Source: an uncultured Erythrobacter sp.
Lineage (GTDB): Bacteria; Pseudomonadota; Alphaproteobacteria; Sphingomonadales; Sphingomonadaceae
Length of the DNA: 64,000 nt
Assembly (NCBI GenBank): GCA_947501005.1
Contig: CANMTU010000001.1
Coordinates: forward strand, 1,636,501-1,700,500
Direction: 5' to 3'
Each line of letters starts with the position of its first letter. The stretch's first letter is position 1. Below, in pieces: positions 34,028 to 42,063 of the stretch. The notes under the pieces were generated by a model. The model did no database searches, was not told the origin of the DNA, and worked only from the letters and a program-made list of their open reading frames with translations. The translations under genes were made by a program, and so were the position numbers.

Positions 34028-34768
34028 ATGACAGCAACCCGCCTGCACGAACGCGCCCTCGTCCGCCTCTCAGCCTCCGACCCGGGGGAGGACGTCACCG
34101 CCTTCCTGCAAGGTCTCGTCACCAACGATATCGTCGGCAAGCTGCCCGTCTATGCCGGATTGCTGACGCCGCAGGGCAAGATGCTGTTCGACTTCTTCGT
34201 GTGGCCAGCGGGCGAGAACGCGCTGTTGCTGGACTGCGAAGCGGACGCGGCGGACGATCTGGTGAAGCGCCTGTCGCTCTATCGCCTGCGCCGCAAGATC
34301 GACATTGCCCGCGACGACGGCGTCGCCGTGCACTGGCAGCAGCAGCCGGGCGATGGCGGCGCTCCCGATCCGCGTCTCACGGGGCTGGGTCAGCGCTGGA
34401 TCGCCCCGGCGCAGGCGGACGAAGCGGCAGCGGACGACGCCTATCGCGCACACCGCCTCGCGCTCGGCGTGCCGGAAGGGCGGGACGAGATGGCGGACAT
34501 CCTGTGGCTGGAAACCAATGCCGCCGAACTCAATGGCGTCAGTTTCACCAAGGGCTGCTATATCGGGCAGGAGAATACCGCGCGGATGAACTGGCGACAG
34601 AAGATCAATCGCCGGCTGGTGGTGCTGCCGCTCGACCGATCGGAGGAGAAACGCCGCAAGGCTGCCTATCCCGCGCTCGGCTACGCGATCGACCATCTGC
34701 GCGTGGCGGACATCGATGCGGCCTGCGCGCCCGACTGGATGCAGGAGGGGCTCAAGCCCCCGGAGTAG
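34028..34768 (+). CDS. ygfZ: YgfZ/GcvT-like folate-binding protein
   Basis: A 246-residue protein with the YgfZ signature KGCYIGQENTARM in the last third and the tetrahydrofolate-binding fold start (LVTNDI, LTPQGKMLFDFFVWP). YgfZ (IBA57) helps assemble iron-sulfur clusters of certain enzymes; that role is family knowledge. It lacks a full C-terminal GcvT barrel, as is common in alphaproteobacteria. ATG 34028 is chosen over 34019 because MTATRLHERALVRL is the usual start. Its end overlaps the TetR gene by 17 bases, where a GGGGC-TCAA-GCCCC hairpin (34747-34760) might act as terminator. Confidence 0.9.
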   Translation: MTATRLHERALVRLSASDPGEDVTAFLQGLVTNDIVGKLPVYAGLLTPQGKMLFDFFVWPAGENALLLDCEADAADDLVKRLSLYRLRRKIDIARDDGVAVHWQQQPGDGGAPDPRLTGLGQRWIAPAQADEAAADDAYRAHRLALGVPEGRDEMADILWLETNAAELNGVSFTKGCYIGQENTARMNWRQKINRRLVVLPLDRSEEKRRKAAYPALGYAIDHLRVADIDAACAPDWMQEGLKPPE

Positions 34769-35351
34769 CCGGCTCCAGCGAATTCAGCAGCATCCGCTCC
34801 GCCCGGTCCCGCGCGGCGGTCTGCGGCAGGCCGAGCGAGCGGCTGAGCGCCGCGCCGATCAGGGCATCGCCCATCGCCATCAGAACCAGCGCCAGCGTTT
34901 CTTCGTGCACCCGCAGCGGATTGCCCGAATGGTCCCCCTCATGCGGGGCGATCTCGTCCACCAGGTCGTGAATGGTTTCCACGATGGGGGTCAGCGCGTC
35001 CTCGTTGCCGGTGAGGATCATCCAGCTCGCCAGTGCGCCCGCGCCTTCGCGGTCGAACGCGTCGAAGGCCAGGTCCACCACTTCGCGCGGACTGCCCAGC
35101 CCCGCCTGCGTCGCGCGCACGGCATCGGCAATGGCGGTGCAGACATTCTGCGCGAGATAGCCCGCCAACGCCTTCTGCAACCCGGCGGCGGAGCCGAAAT
35201 GGTGCAGCAGATTGGCGTGCGTCTTGCCGATCCGGGCCGAGACGGCTTTCAGGGTCACCGCCTGCGGGCCGGCCTCGATCAACAGGGCGCGCGCGGCTTC
35301 GAGCGCGGCCAGGCGCGATTCTTCGGGACTCAATCTCTTGCGGGTAGCCAT
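34752..35351 (-). CDS. TetR-family transcriptional regulator
   Basis: A 199-residue regulator with an N-terminal helix-turn-helix (TLKAVSARIGKTHANLLHHFGS, about residues 33-54) and a helical ligand-binding part of the normal length. Unlike many TetR proteins, no divergent target gene is adjacent; the GNAT gene upstream is on the same strand. The target is therefore not suggested by context. It overlaps ygfZ at its 3' end. Confidence 0.9.
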   Translation of the reverse strand: MATRKRLSPEESRLAALEAARALLIEAGPQAVTLKAVSARIGKTHANLLHHFGSAAGLQKALAGYLAQNVCTAIADAVRATQAGLGSPREVVDLAFDAFDREGAGALASWMILTGNEDALTPIVETIHDLVDEIAPHEGDHSGNPLRVHEETLALVLMAMGDALIGAALSRSLGLPQTAARDRAERMLLNSLEPATPGA

Positions 35352-35411
35352 CGCATGGGCGGTAGCCCATCGGCGCCCGCCCGCAAAGCGCAGTGCAGAC
35401 GATGCGATCGA

Positions 35412-35948
35412 TCAGGCCGCGCGTTTGAATTCCCCAACCGGTCGTTCCGCGACGAGCGGCAATTCGTATTCGACCAGCGCCGCCGCCTCGCCGCGCCCTG
35501 CGCTGAAGCGGCAGGCCTGCCGTCCGGTGGGGCGGAAGCCGATCTTGCGCAGCACCTTGCCCGAAGCGGGATTGTCGATGAAATGGCCTGCCACGAGACG
35601 CGTGTGACCGAGCATCGGTGCCAGCGAGACCACCGCCCGTGACGCCTCGGTGGCGAAACCCCGCCCCCAGAACTTGCGCGCGATCCAGTAACCGATCTCG
35701 GCCTCGCCGTCTGCTTCGCCAAGACCGGCGCTGCCGATCACGCCGTGGCCGGGTAGATGGAGCAGGAAATGCGGCAGGCGGGGATCCTGCGGCCGGCGCG
35801 CGAAATCCTCGGCGTGCGCGAGGCCGTAGGGCCAGGGCGCGCGGGCCAGATTGCGGACGATCGCCTCCTCGCCGATGGCCGCGGCGATGGCGGGCGCATC
35901 CTCGATCCAGGCGGGCCTGAGCAGCAGGCGCTCGGTCTTGTGGAACAT
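35412..35948 (-). CDS. GNAT-family N-acetyltransferase (RimJ/RimL-like)
   Basis: A 178-residue protein. ERLLLRPAWIEDAPAI at the start, EIGYWIARKFWGRGFATEASRAVV with the acetyl-CoA-binding R/Q-G-x-G/A region, and NPASGKVLRKIGFRPTGR are the RimJ/RimL-type GNAT motifs. The acceptor is unknown: protein N-terminus or small molecule. It lies 60 bases upstream of the TetR gene on the same strand, so the two could be co-transcribed. Confidence 0.88.
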   Translation of the reverse strand: MFHKTERLLLRPAWIEDAPAIAAAIGEEAIVRNLARAPWPYGLAHAEDFARRPQDPRLPHFLLHLPGHGVIGSAGLGEADGEAEIGYWIARKFWGRGFATEASRAVVSLAPMLGHTRLVAGHFIDNPASGKVLRKIGFRPTGRQACRFSAGRGEAAALVEYELPLVAERPVGEFKRAA

Positions 35949-36050
35949 CGGTATTCTCCCCTTCAGCGACGCATCCCGGCCCTAGTTTGGCTGCGTGACA
36001 GCTGTATGATGGCGACGACAATTCGCCGCGAAACGAGAGGGAGAAACGAC

Positions 36051-36099
36051 AAGAGGGAGACGGGCTCCCTGATACTCAGGAAAGCCCCATCTCCCTCTT
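36051..36099 (-). terminator. Strong terminator hairpin of the rplU-rpmA operon
   Basis: AAGAGGGAGA (36051-36060) pairs perfectly with TCTCCCTCTT (36090-36099). The inner parts also pair with one mismatch and one bulge, topped by CCTGA-TAC-TCAGG (36068-36080). On the minus strand the hairpin is followed by a pyrimidine-rich GTCGTTTCTCCCTCTCGTTT stretch. Confidence 0.7.
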
Positions 36100-36104
36100 C
36101 GTCT

Positions 36105-36123
36105 GCCGGGTCGTCAACCCGGC
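36105..36123 (-). terminator. Second hairpin after rpmA
   Basis: GCCGGGT (36105-36111) and ACCCGGC (36117-36123) form a perfect 7-bp stem with a 5-base loop, between the rpmA stop and the strong terminator. Confidence 0.4.
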
Positions 36124-36124
36124 T

Positions 36125-36149
36125 GGGACCATCCTGCCTGGATGATCCC
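36125..36149 (-). terminator. First hairpin after rpmA
   Basis: GGGACCATCC (36125-36134) and GGATGATCCC (36140-36149) pair in 9 of 10 positions, with a 5-base loop, starting 18 bases after the rpmA stop codon. Together with the next two hairpins this makes a row of three structures. Confidence 0.4.
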
Positions 36150-36166
36150 CTTATCGAACCATCCGG

Positions 36167-36436
36167 TTATTCGGCGGCTTCCGCCATCATGTCGACCGAT
36201 ACGTATTTGCGGCCGAGCTTGCCCGAATGGAATCGGACGACGCCATCGGTCAGCGCGAACAGCGTGTGGTCCTTGCCCATGCCGACATTGACGGCCGGGT
36301 AGAACTTGGTGCCGCGCTGGCGCACGATGATGTTGCCCGCGATCACGGCTTCGCTGCCGAACTTCTTGACGCCGAGACGGCGGCCTGCCGAATCGCGACC
36401 GTTACGCGACGAACCGCCTGCTTTCTTATGTGCCAT
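36167..36436 (-). CDS. rpmA: 50S ribosomal protein L27
   Basis: An 89-residue ribosomal protein near the peptidyl-transferase centre. It starts [20 protein letters not shown] and contains [20 protein letters not shown] and [20 protein letters not shown], the L27 pattern. It has no N-terminal cleaved extension of the Firmicutes type. It is 12 bases after rplU in the usual rplU-rpmA order, followed by three hairpins. Confidence 0.98.
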   Translation of the reverse strand: MAHKKAGGSSRNGRDSAGRRLGVKKFGSEAVIAGNIIVRQRGTKFYPAVNVGMGKDHTLFALTDGVVRFHSGKLGRKYVSVDMMAEAAE

Positions 36437-36448
36437 CGTTCGCGCTCC

Positions 36449-36979
36449 TTACTTCGTGTCTTCGGTGGTCTGGGCGCCCGCATCGCCGGTCGCCGTGTCT
36501 GCCGGATGCTCGCCCGACTTGGAGGGGGCGGCGTCCTTCTTGGGCGCAGCCTTCTTCGCTTCGGTCGCGGCCTTCTCGGCGCTGTCGTCCGTCTTGGGGG
36601 CGGACGCCACGGTTTCGGTGACGGACGTCTCGTCGGCCTCGGCGGCAGTTGCCTTCGGGGCGGCCGTGCGGTCGTACTTGTCGTCGCCGACGGCGGTGAT
36701 GCGCAGCAGGGTCATCTGCTGGCGGTGACCGTTCTTGCGCCGGTAATTATGGCGCCGACGCTTCTTGAAGACGACGACCTTCTCGCTCTTGGCCTGTGCG
36801 ATGATCTCTGCCGAAACGGTGACCGAAGCGGCATCCTCCAGACTGTCGCCCTCACCGGCGAGCAGAACGTCGCCCAGCGTGATGGTTTCGCCCGCCTCGC
36901 CGGCGAGCTTTTCGACTGCGATCTTGTCTCCGGCGGCAACGCGGTATTGTTTGCCGCCCGTGCGCACAACTGCGAACAT
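36449..36979 (-). CDS. rplU: 50S ribosomal protein L21 with long C-terminal extension
   Basis: A 176-residue protein. Residues 1 to about 103 are L21: [35 protein letters not shown] and [20 protein letters not shown]. The remaining about 73 residues form a low-complexity Ala/Glu/Lys/Asp/Thr tail ([37 protein letters not shown], ending TTEDTK), probably disordered and exposed on the ribosome surface. Such tails occur in some alphaproteobacterial L21 proteins. A predicted promoter lies upstream. Confidence 0.95.
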   Translation of the reverse strand: MFAVVRTGGKQYRVAAGDKIAVEKLAGEAGETITLGDVLLAGEGDSLEDAASVTVSAEIIAQAKSEKVVVFKKRRRHNYRRKNGHRQQMTLLRITAVGDDKYDRTAAPKATAAEADETSVTETVASAPKTDDSAEKAATEAKKAAPKKDAAPSKSGEHPADTATGDAGAQTTEDTK

Positions 36980-37075
36980 GGTACGTGTCTCTCAATCAAT
37001 GTGCTTTGCCGCGTTCTTGCGAAGGCACGGCGCGCCCGTCAACCCGCCATCTGGCGAGGCCCGGAAAGAAGGGAG

Positions 37076-37104
37076 CCGTTAAGGGAAAGACTGCGCCAAG
37101 TCAA
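37076..37104 (-). promoter_or_regulatory. Predicted rplU-rpmA promoter
   Basis: On the minus strand, TTGACT (37104-37099) and TAACGG (37081-37076) lie 17 bases apart, about 95 bases upstream of the rplU start. The -35 is strong and the -10 weak. The remaining leader of about 90 bases could hold an L21 leader structure; I could not identify one by eye. Confidence 0.4.
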
Positions 37105-37158
37105 CGCCGGCCCGCAGCATTTTTTGCAAGTCCACTGGCGGCCGGGCCGGGGCGTGCT

Positions 37159-37692
37159 ATGGCTCGGCGCATGCCGCGTTTCGCAAAATTCGCCCTGCCC
37201 GCCGCCTGCCTCGTCGCGCTGTCGGCCTGCGCCAGTTCGGGCGCCGACTACCCGTCGCTCGCCATCCGCGATGTCGAGCGGGCGCAGGGCCGCTTCGAGG
37301 TCGTGGAACCCCAGCGGCTCGACGTGCCCGATGTCGCGGTGGATCTTTCCGGCGGGATCGATGCACGGCTGGCCGAACTCGTCGGCGCGGCGCGGGCGGC
37401 GCATGAACGCTTCACCACGCTTGTTCCCGAGGCGCGGCGCAGGGTTGGCGCCGCCGGCACGCGCTCGGTCGCGAGCGATGCGTGGGGCAGCGCGCAGGTC
37501 GCGGTGGCCGAACTCGAGGCGGCGCGTAGCGTGACGGCGGTACCACTCGGCGATCTCGAGGCGATCTATGTCAGCCAGAGCGTGCAGGCCGCGCAAACGC
37601 CCGAAATGCTCGCCGCGCGCGAACGGGTACTGGGCTGGATCGCGGAGGAAGACGCGGTGCTTGCCGAACTCGGGGCGCGGCTCGCCCGCTAG
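37159..37692 (+). CDS. Putative lipoprotein of unknown function
   Basis: A 177-residue protein with a lipobox in FALPAACLVALSACASSG, so lipid-anchored. The mature part is helical and alanine/arginine-rich (LAELVGAARAAHERFTTLVPEARR, VAVAELEAARSVTAVPLGDLE), with no recognised family. ATG 37159 gives MARRMPRFAKF; ATG 37171 is equally plausible. Its stop shares CTAG (37689-37692) with moaE. Confidence 0.65.
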   Translation: MARRMPRFAKFALPAACLVALSACASSGADYPSLAIRDVERAQGRFEVVEPQRLDVPDVAVDLSGGIDARLAELVGAARAAHERFTTLVPEARRRVGAAGTRSVASDAWGSAQVAVAELEAARSVTAVPLGDLEAIYVSQSVQAAQTPEMLAARERVLGWIAEEDAVLAELGARLAR

Positions 37693-37707
37693 GCCTGCCA
37701 GCGGGCG
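37683..37707. terminator. Bidirectional hairpin at the shared stop codons
   Basis: CGCCCGCT (37683-37690) and AGCGGGCG (37700-37707) form a perfect 8-bp stem with a 9-base loop, overlapping the stops of the lipoprotein gene and moaE, which converge here. No U-tract. Confidence 0.45.
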
Positions 37708-38162
37708 CGGTCGGCATGATCCTGCCCGCGCGGTTCGATCCAGTGCCAGCCGTCGTCGCGCCGCTCGCGCTTCCAGAACCATGCGGCGCTTTTGAGGTGA
37801 TCCATCATGCAGTCGGTCGCCTCGAACGCGGCCCGGCGATGCGGCGCGGCAGCAGCGACCAGCACGATCGCCTGCCCCGGCGTCATCACGCCGACCCGGT
37901 GCCAGGCGAGCAGCCCGTCGAGCGCGAATCGCCGTGCGGTCGTCTCGGCAAGCTCGCGCATGGCCGGCAGGGTGATCGGCTCGTAATGGCTGAGTTCGAG
38001 CGCGTGCGCCTCCCCGCCGCGCACCTGCCCGACGAAACTCGCGATCCCGCCGCTGTCCCGGTGCGCCTGCGCGAACAGGCCGAGCGGGTGGCCCGGCGAG
38101 AAGCCGGTTTCCACCAGCCGCACGTCGAGCGGCGTTGCGATGCGAAGCGAAGGCTCAGCCAC
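37689..38162 (-). CDS. moaE: Molybdopterin synthase catalytic subunit
   Basis: A 157-residue subunit that, with MoaD, adds sulfur to cyclic pyranopterin monophosphate. Seen: GGIASFVGQVRGGEAHALEL, LSHYEP, LLAWHRVGVMTPGQAIVLVAAAAPHR, and DCMMDHLKSAAWFWKRE with the catalytic Lys region. GTG 38162 is the start, overlapping the moaD stop by 8 bases. It is the last gene of the thrC-to-moaE run. Confidence 0.93.
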   Translation of the reverse strand: MAEPSLRIATPLDVRLVETGFSPGHPLGLFAQAHRDSGGIASFVGQVRGGEAHALELSHYEPITLPAMRELAETTARRFALDGLLAWHRVGVMTPGQAIVLVAAAAPHRRAAFEATDCMMDHLKSAAWFWKRERRDDGWHWIEPRGQDHADRARWQA

Positions 38163-38397
38163 CGCTGACCGGGGGCAGCAGCGCGACCTCCTCGCCATCC
38201 TGCGCGCAAAGCTGGCGTTTGTCGGCCAGCACCTTGCCCGCGCAGGCGACATGGACCCGGTCGTTCGCAAGCTGCGCGGCCAGAAGCTCACCGACCGCCG
38301 CCAGCAGCCCGGCCCAGTCGAGCGGCGCGGGCAGCGAGGTCGGTGCACCCGCCGCCCGATCGGCAAGCGGGCCGAGATAGACGATCGAGACCGGCAT
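38155..38397 (-). CDS. moaD: Molybdopterin synthase sulfur carrier subunit
   Basis: An 80-residue ubiquitin-fold protein that ends VALLPPVSGG. The terminal Gly-Gly is the site of thiocarboxylate formation. It starts MPVSIVYLGPLADRAAG. It is one base from the upstream gene (TGATG overlap) and 8 bases overlapped with moaE. Confidence 0.92.
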   Translation of the reverse strand: MPVSIVYLGPLADRAAGAPTSLPAPLDWAGLLAAVGELLAAQLANDRVHVACAGKVLADKRQLCAQDGEEVALLPPVSGG

Positions 38398-38711
38398 CAG
38401 GCCACCCCTTCGCTGGCGGTTTCGAGATATTGCCCGGTGATGCCGGGCGCGGCGGCAAGGAACCGCTCGGTCTCGTCCAGCGCCCTGCCCTCTCCGGCGA
38501 CGACGAAAGCGCGGCGCGGCACCCCGGCACGCGCCAGCATCGCGGCGGCGGCACTGCGCCATTCGGTGTGCGTGTGGTCGGCGGGCGGAAGGGCGATCAG
38601 CAAATCGTCCTCTGCCAATAGGGCCTCAGCGCGCGCAAGCCAGTCGGCATGAAACGCGCGGGCCGCCTCGAGCGGCGCGTCGGGCAGGTCGGCAATCGTC
38701 AGCCGCTTCAT
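38397..38711 (-). CDS. Uncharacterised protein between folB and moaD
   Basis: A 104-residue soluble protein: MKRLTIADLPDAPLEAARAF, EDDLLIALPPADHTHTEWRS, AAAAMLARAGVPRRAFVVAG, FLAAAPGITGQYLETASEGVA. The alternating helices and strands suggest a small Rossmann-like fold; no motif names a reaction. It overlaps folB by 4 bases and moaD by 1 base, so it is in the same operon as two pterin-related functions. Confidence 0.7.
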   Translation of the reverse strand: MKRLTIADLPDAPLEAARAFHADWLARAEALLAEDDLLIALPPADHTHTEWRSAAAAMLARAGVPRRAFVVAGEGRALDETERFLAAAPGITGQYLETASEGVA

Positions 38712-39082
38712 TCGCGCCGCTCGCGGTGAAGGGTAATGCCGATCTTCTCGCCCGCTTCGGCGATGGCGAGCTTGACGATCTTCACGGTCACCGCCTCGAC
38801 CCGCCGGTCCTGCAGGAACAGCGTTTCGCACACATGGTCCGCCACCGCCTCGATCAGCTTGAAATGCACGCCCTCGGGCAAGGCTTCCGACGCGGCGAAT
38901 TTGAGGTCCATGTAGTTCTTGGATTCGTCCAGCGAGGTCTCCGCGTCGTAATGGCGCAGCGGCTTCATCCGCACCGAGACGGTGAAGCGCAGCGGTTGCG
39001 GCTTGCCGGTTTCCTCGGAATAGATGCCGGTGAGGACGTCGTGTTCGAAGTCCGCAACCTCGAGATGCAGCGAATCGGGCAT
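38708..39082 (-). CDS. folB: Dihydroneopterin aldolase
   Basis: A 124-residue enzyme of folate synthesis. The tunnel-fold pattern is seen: LHLEVADFEHDVLTGIYSEE, PLRFTVSVRM, AETSLDESKNYMDLKFAASE, FKLIEAVADHVCETLFLQ and VTVKIVKLAIAEAGEKIGI. Dihydroneopterin is derived from GTP, as is the molybdopterin precursor, so clustering with moaD/moaE is notable. It lies 10 bases after the methyltransferase gene. Confidence 0.85.
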   Translation of the reverse strand: MPDSLHLEVADFEHDVLTGIYSEETGKPQPLRFTVSVRMKPLRHYDAETSLDESKNYMDLKFAASEALPEGVHFKLIEAVADHVCETLFLQDRRVEAVTVKIVKLAIAEAGEKIGITLHRERRE

Positions 39083-39092
39083 GGAGCGGCTT

Positions 39093-39986
39093 CTAGCGCG
39101 GATTGGACCAGCGCGCGAAGATCGCGGTGGGCAGCAGGCGACCGTCCTCACCCTCCTCGCGCACCGCAAGGTCGCCATGCTCGATCCGGCCGGGCAATCC
39201 GGCGAACACCTCGTCGAGCAATCCGGCCAGCGCGAGGCTGCTCATCCGCACGGCATAGACGGTGAGGAAGAGGAAGCGGCTGTTCTCGTCGAGCAATTGC
39301 CGGCAATCGGCGACCAGCGGCGCGAGGCTTTCCTCGATCCGCCAGGTCTCGTTCTTCGGCCCGCGCCCGAATTTCGGCGGGTCGAGGATGATGCCGTCAT
39401 AGCGGTTCCCGCGCCGCACTTCGCGCGCGGCGAACTTCGCCGCATCGTCGATCAGCCAGCGGATCGGGCGGTCCTCCATCCCCGACAGCGCGGCATTCTC
39501 GCGGGCTTGCGCCACAGATTTCTTGCTCGCATCGACATGGGCGACGCTGCCGTAGCGGCTCAGCGCCAGGCTGCCGACGCCGGTATAGCCGAACAGGTTC
39601 ATCAGCGCCGGGTCCGCGCACCCGTCGAGCTGTTCGCCCATCCAGCGCCAAACGGGTGCCATGTCGGGAAAGAAGCCGAGATGGCGGAACGGGGTGCATT
39701 GTGCGGTGAAGCGCACGCCGTCTTCCCATGCGAGCGGCCAGCCCTCTTCCGGCACGGCGGGATCGAGTTGCCAGCGGCCCCCGCCATCCTCGTCGCTCCC
39801 GGGGACGAATTCGCCATGCGCCTCCCATTCGTCCTCGTGCGGCGACCACAGCGCCTGCGCCTCGGGCCGGATGAAGCGATAGGGGCCGTATTGTTCGAGC
39901 TTGCGCCCGCGCCCGCTGTCGAGCAGGCGATAGGCCTCCCACCCATCGCCCACCATCAGCACGGGATCGCGGTGCAGTTCGGCCAT
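39093..39986 (-). CDS. Class I SAM-dependent methyltransferase, RlmI/RlmK-like
   Basis: A 297-residue protein. Its N-terminal part (LLDSGRGRKLEQYGPYRFIRPE) is followed by a Rossmann methyltransferase domain: LMNLFGYTGVGSLALSRYG, HVDASKKSVAQARENAALSG, and IILDPPKFGRGPKNETW with the DPPK motif common in rRNA and protein N/C-methyltransferases. It is like RlmI-type 23S rRNA (C5-cytosine) enzymes but lacks the N-terminal PUA part, so the target is uncertain. Start and thrC stop overlap by one base. Confidence 0.8.
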   Translation of the reverse strand: MAELHRDPVLMVGDGWEAYRLLDSGRGRKLEQYGPYRFIRPEAQALWSPHEDEWEAHGEFVPGSDEDGGGRWQLDPAVPEEGWPLAWEDGVRFTAQCTPFRHLGFFPDMAPVWRWMGEQLDGCADPALMNLFGYTGVGSLALSRYGSVAHVDASKKSVAQARENAALSGMEDRPIRWLIDDAAKFAAREVRRGNRYDGIILDPPKFGRGPKNETWRIEESLAPLVADCRQLLDENSRFLFLTVYAVRMSSLALAGLLDEVFAGLPGRIEHGDLAVREEGEDGRLLPTAIFARWSNPR

Positions 39987-41377
39987 CAGGCGGCGTGGTC
40001 CATGATGTAGTCGCGCACCGCCTCGTAGGTGCCGGGCAGGACGTCATATCGCTCCTCCCGGGCGAACAGGTCGCCGACGCGGGTGGGGAGGCCCGGGCGC
40101 AGTCCGGTCGCCTGCTCTACCGGGTCGCGGAACTTGGCGGGATGCGCGGTCGCCAGCGTCACCATTGGCACGCCGGGCGGCAGATCGACGCACCGCGCGG
40201 CGTGAAGTCCGATGGCGGTGTGCGGATCGATCAGCTCGCCCGATTCTTCCCAGGCGCGGCGCATGGCGAGGCTCATCTGGTCGGCATCGGCGCGTACGCT
40301 GACGATCCGCTCGCCCGCGCCGGTGCGTTGGCCGTCGGTAAGCTGCATCGCGCGGCTGGCATCGAACCCGCGCATCTGCTCGGCGAGCGCCGCCCCGTCG
40401 CGCCCGCCCACATCGAACAGCAGGCGCTCGAAATTGGAGCTGACCTGGATGTCCATGCTGGGGCTGGCGGTCGGCGTGACGTCGCCGGCGGAATAGTCCC
40501 CGTTCGACAGGGCGCGGTGGAGGATGTCGTTCACATTCGTGGCGACGACCAGCTTCTCGATCGGCAGGCCCATCCGCGCCGCGACATGGCCGGCGAACAC
40601 GTCGCCGAAATTGCCGGTCGGCACGCTGAAGGCGGCGCGCCGGTCGGGTGCGCCCAGCTGGAGGGCGGCGGCGAAGTAATAGACCACCTGCGCCATCAGC
40701 CGCGCCCAGTTGATCGAATTGACCGCGCCGATCCGGTGCCGCGCCGTCACGCTTTCCTCGGCGAAGATGCGCTTCACTATCGCCTGCGCATCGTCGAAAC
40801 TGCCCTCGATGGCGATGTTGTGGACGTTGGGCGCGCGCACCGTGGTCATCTGCACGCGCTGCACGTCGCTCACCCGCCCCTTGGGATGGAGCATGAAGAT
40901 CTCGACATTCTCGCGCCCGGCGACGGCGTCGATCGCGGCGCTGCCGGTATCCCCACTGGTCGCGCCGACGATGGTCAGGCGCCCGCCTTCCCGGGCGAGG
41001 AATTCCTCGAACAGCAGGCCGAGCAATTGCAGCGCGACATCCTTGAAGGCCAGCGTGGGGCCATGGAACAGTTCGAGCAGCCAGTCGCGCTGATCGAGCT
41101 GTACCAGCGGAGTCACCGCCTTATGCGCGAAGCGGGCATAGGCCTGCTCGCACAATTCACCGAGGCGATCGGCGGAAAGGCATGTGCCGACGAATGGCTG
41201 CATGACCTTCTGCGCCAGCGCCGCATAGGGCAGGCCGCGCATTGCCGCGATCTGATCGGGCGCGAAGGTGGGCCAGCGTTCCGGCAGGTACAACCCGCCG
41301 TCCGCAGCAAGACCGGTCAGCGTGACCGCGCTGAAGTTCAGTGCCGGCGCCCGGCCGCGGGTGGAGACGTACTGCAT
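39986..41377 (-). CDS. thrC: Threonine synthase
   Basis: A 463-residue PLP enzyme making threonine from O-phosphohomoserine. Seen: MQYVSTRGRAPALNFSAVTL (typical N-terminus), LFHGPTLAFKDVALQLLG with the PLP Lys, IVGATSGDTGSAAIDAV, VPTGNFGDVFAGHVAARMG. It is followed directly by the methyltransferase gene, and preceded by SURF1 with a 110-base gap in which I see nothing else. Confidence 0.96.
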   Translation of the reverse strand: MQYVSTRGRAPALNFSAVTLTGLAADGGLYLPERWPTFAPDQIAAMRGLPYAALAQKVMQPFVGTCLSADRLGELCEQAYARFAHKAVTPLVQLDQRDWLLELFHGPTLAFKDVALQLLGLLFEEFLAREGGRLTIVGATSGDTGSAAIDAVAGRENVEIFMLHPKGRVSDVQRVQMTTVRAPNVHNIAIEGSFDDAQAIVKRIFAEESVTARHRIGAVNSINWARLMAQVVYYFAAALQLGAPDRRAAFSVPTGNFGDVFAGHVAARMGLPIEKLVVATNVNDILHRALSNGDYSAGDVTPTASPSMDIQVSSNFERLLFDVGGRDGAALAEQMRGFDASRAMQLTDGQRTGAGERIVSVRADADQMSLAMRRAWEESGELIDPHTAIGLHAARCVDLPPGVPMVTLATAHPAKFRDPVEQATGLRPGLPTRVGDLFAREERYDVLPGTYEAVRDYIMDHAA

Positions 41378-41487
41378 GGGTCTGGGCGGTTAGCGGGGCG
41401 CGGCAGGCCGGGCAAGGAAGGAGCGCTTGGCCGTAAGAAATGCGCTCATGGCGCCGCGCCTCTACCGAAGCTGCGGGGGGTGACGCG

Positions 41488-42063
41488 TCAGCCTTCCCAC
41501 CGCCGTCGCAAGGCCAGCCAGTAGATCACCGCCGCCGTCAGCGCGAATGCGAACCATTGCACTGCATAGGCGAGGTGGTTGTTCGGCAGGTCGCGCGGAT
41601 CGGGCCGGGCCATCGGGTCGAGCCCGGCCACCGGCGGCGCGGCGACCAGGCGGACCGCGCCCGCCCCCGCCGCGCTGACATAGCCTGTCACCTCGCCGCC
41701 GCGCCAGGCGATCGGTTCGGGGGAGCGCGACAGGCCGAGGGCGATCTGCGAACGCCCCCCGCCGGCAAGGTCGCAGGTCACGATCTGCGCAAGGCCGCCC
41801 TCGCCGTTCGGGCCGACACCGGCCGTGGTGCGCCGGGCGACCACCCGGTCGCAGGTAACGCGGCTGAGACGGTAAAGCGCGCCGGGTATCTCCCCGGCGG
41901 ATCGCGGAAAGGGCACCTCGCCCGACCGGTCGACCGCCTGGGAATAGCGCGCGATCATGGCTTCCTTCTCACCCATCCGGGCAAGCTGCCAGAAGCCGAG
42001 CGCGATCATCACCGCGACGGCGGCGGCGACGACGATGGTGGGAAGGACCGGAACGCGCCTCAT
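41488..42063 (-). CDS. SURF1-family cytochrome oxidase assembly protein
   Basis: A 191-residue membrane protein with N- and C-terminal helices (VLPTIVVAAAVAVMIALGFWQ and AYAVQWFAFALTAAVIYWLAL) around a periplasmic domain containing FWQLARMGEKEAMIARY. The family helps insert heme a into subunit I. It overlaps the DUF983 gene by 4 bases at the end of the cox cluster. ATG 42063 is used. Confidence 0.9.
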   Translation of the reverse strand: MRRVPVLPTIVVAAAVAVMIALGFWQLARMGEKEAMIARYSQAVDRSGEVPFPRSAGEIPGALYRLSRVTCDRVVARRTTAGVGPNGEGGLAQIVTCDLAGGGRSQIALGLSRSPEPIAWRGGEVTGYVSAAGAGAVRLVAAPPVAGLDPMARPDPRDLPNNHLAYAVQWFAFALTAAVIYWLALRRRWEG

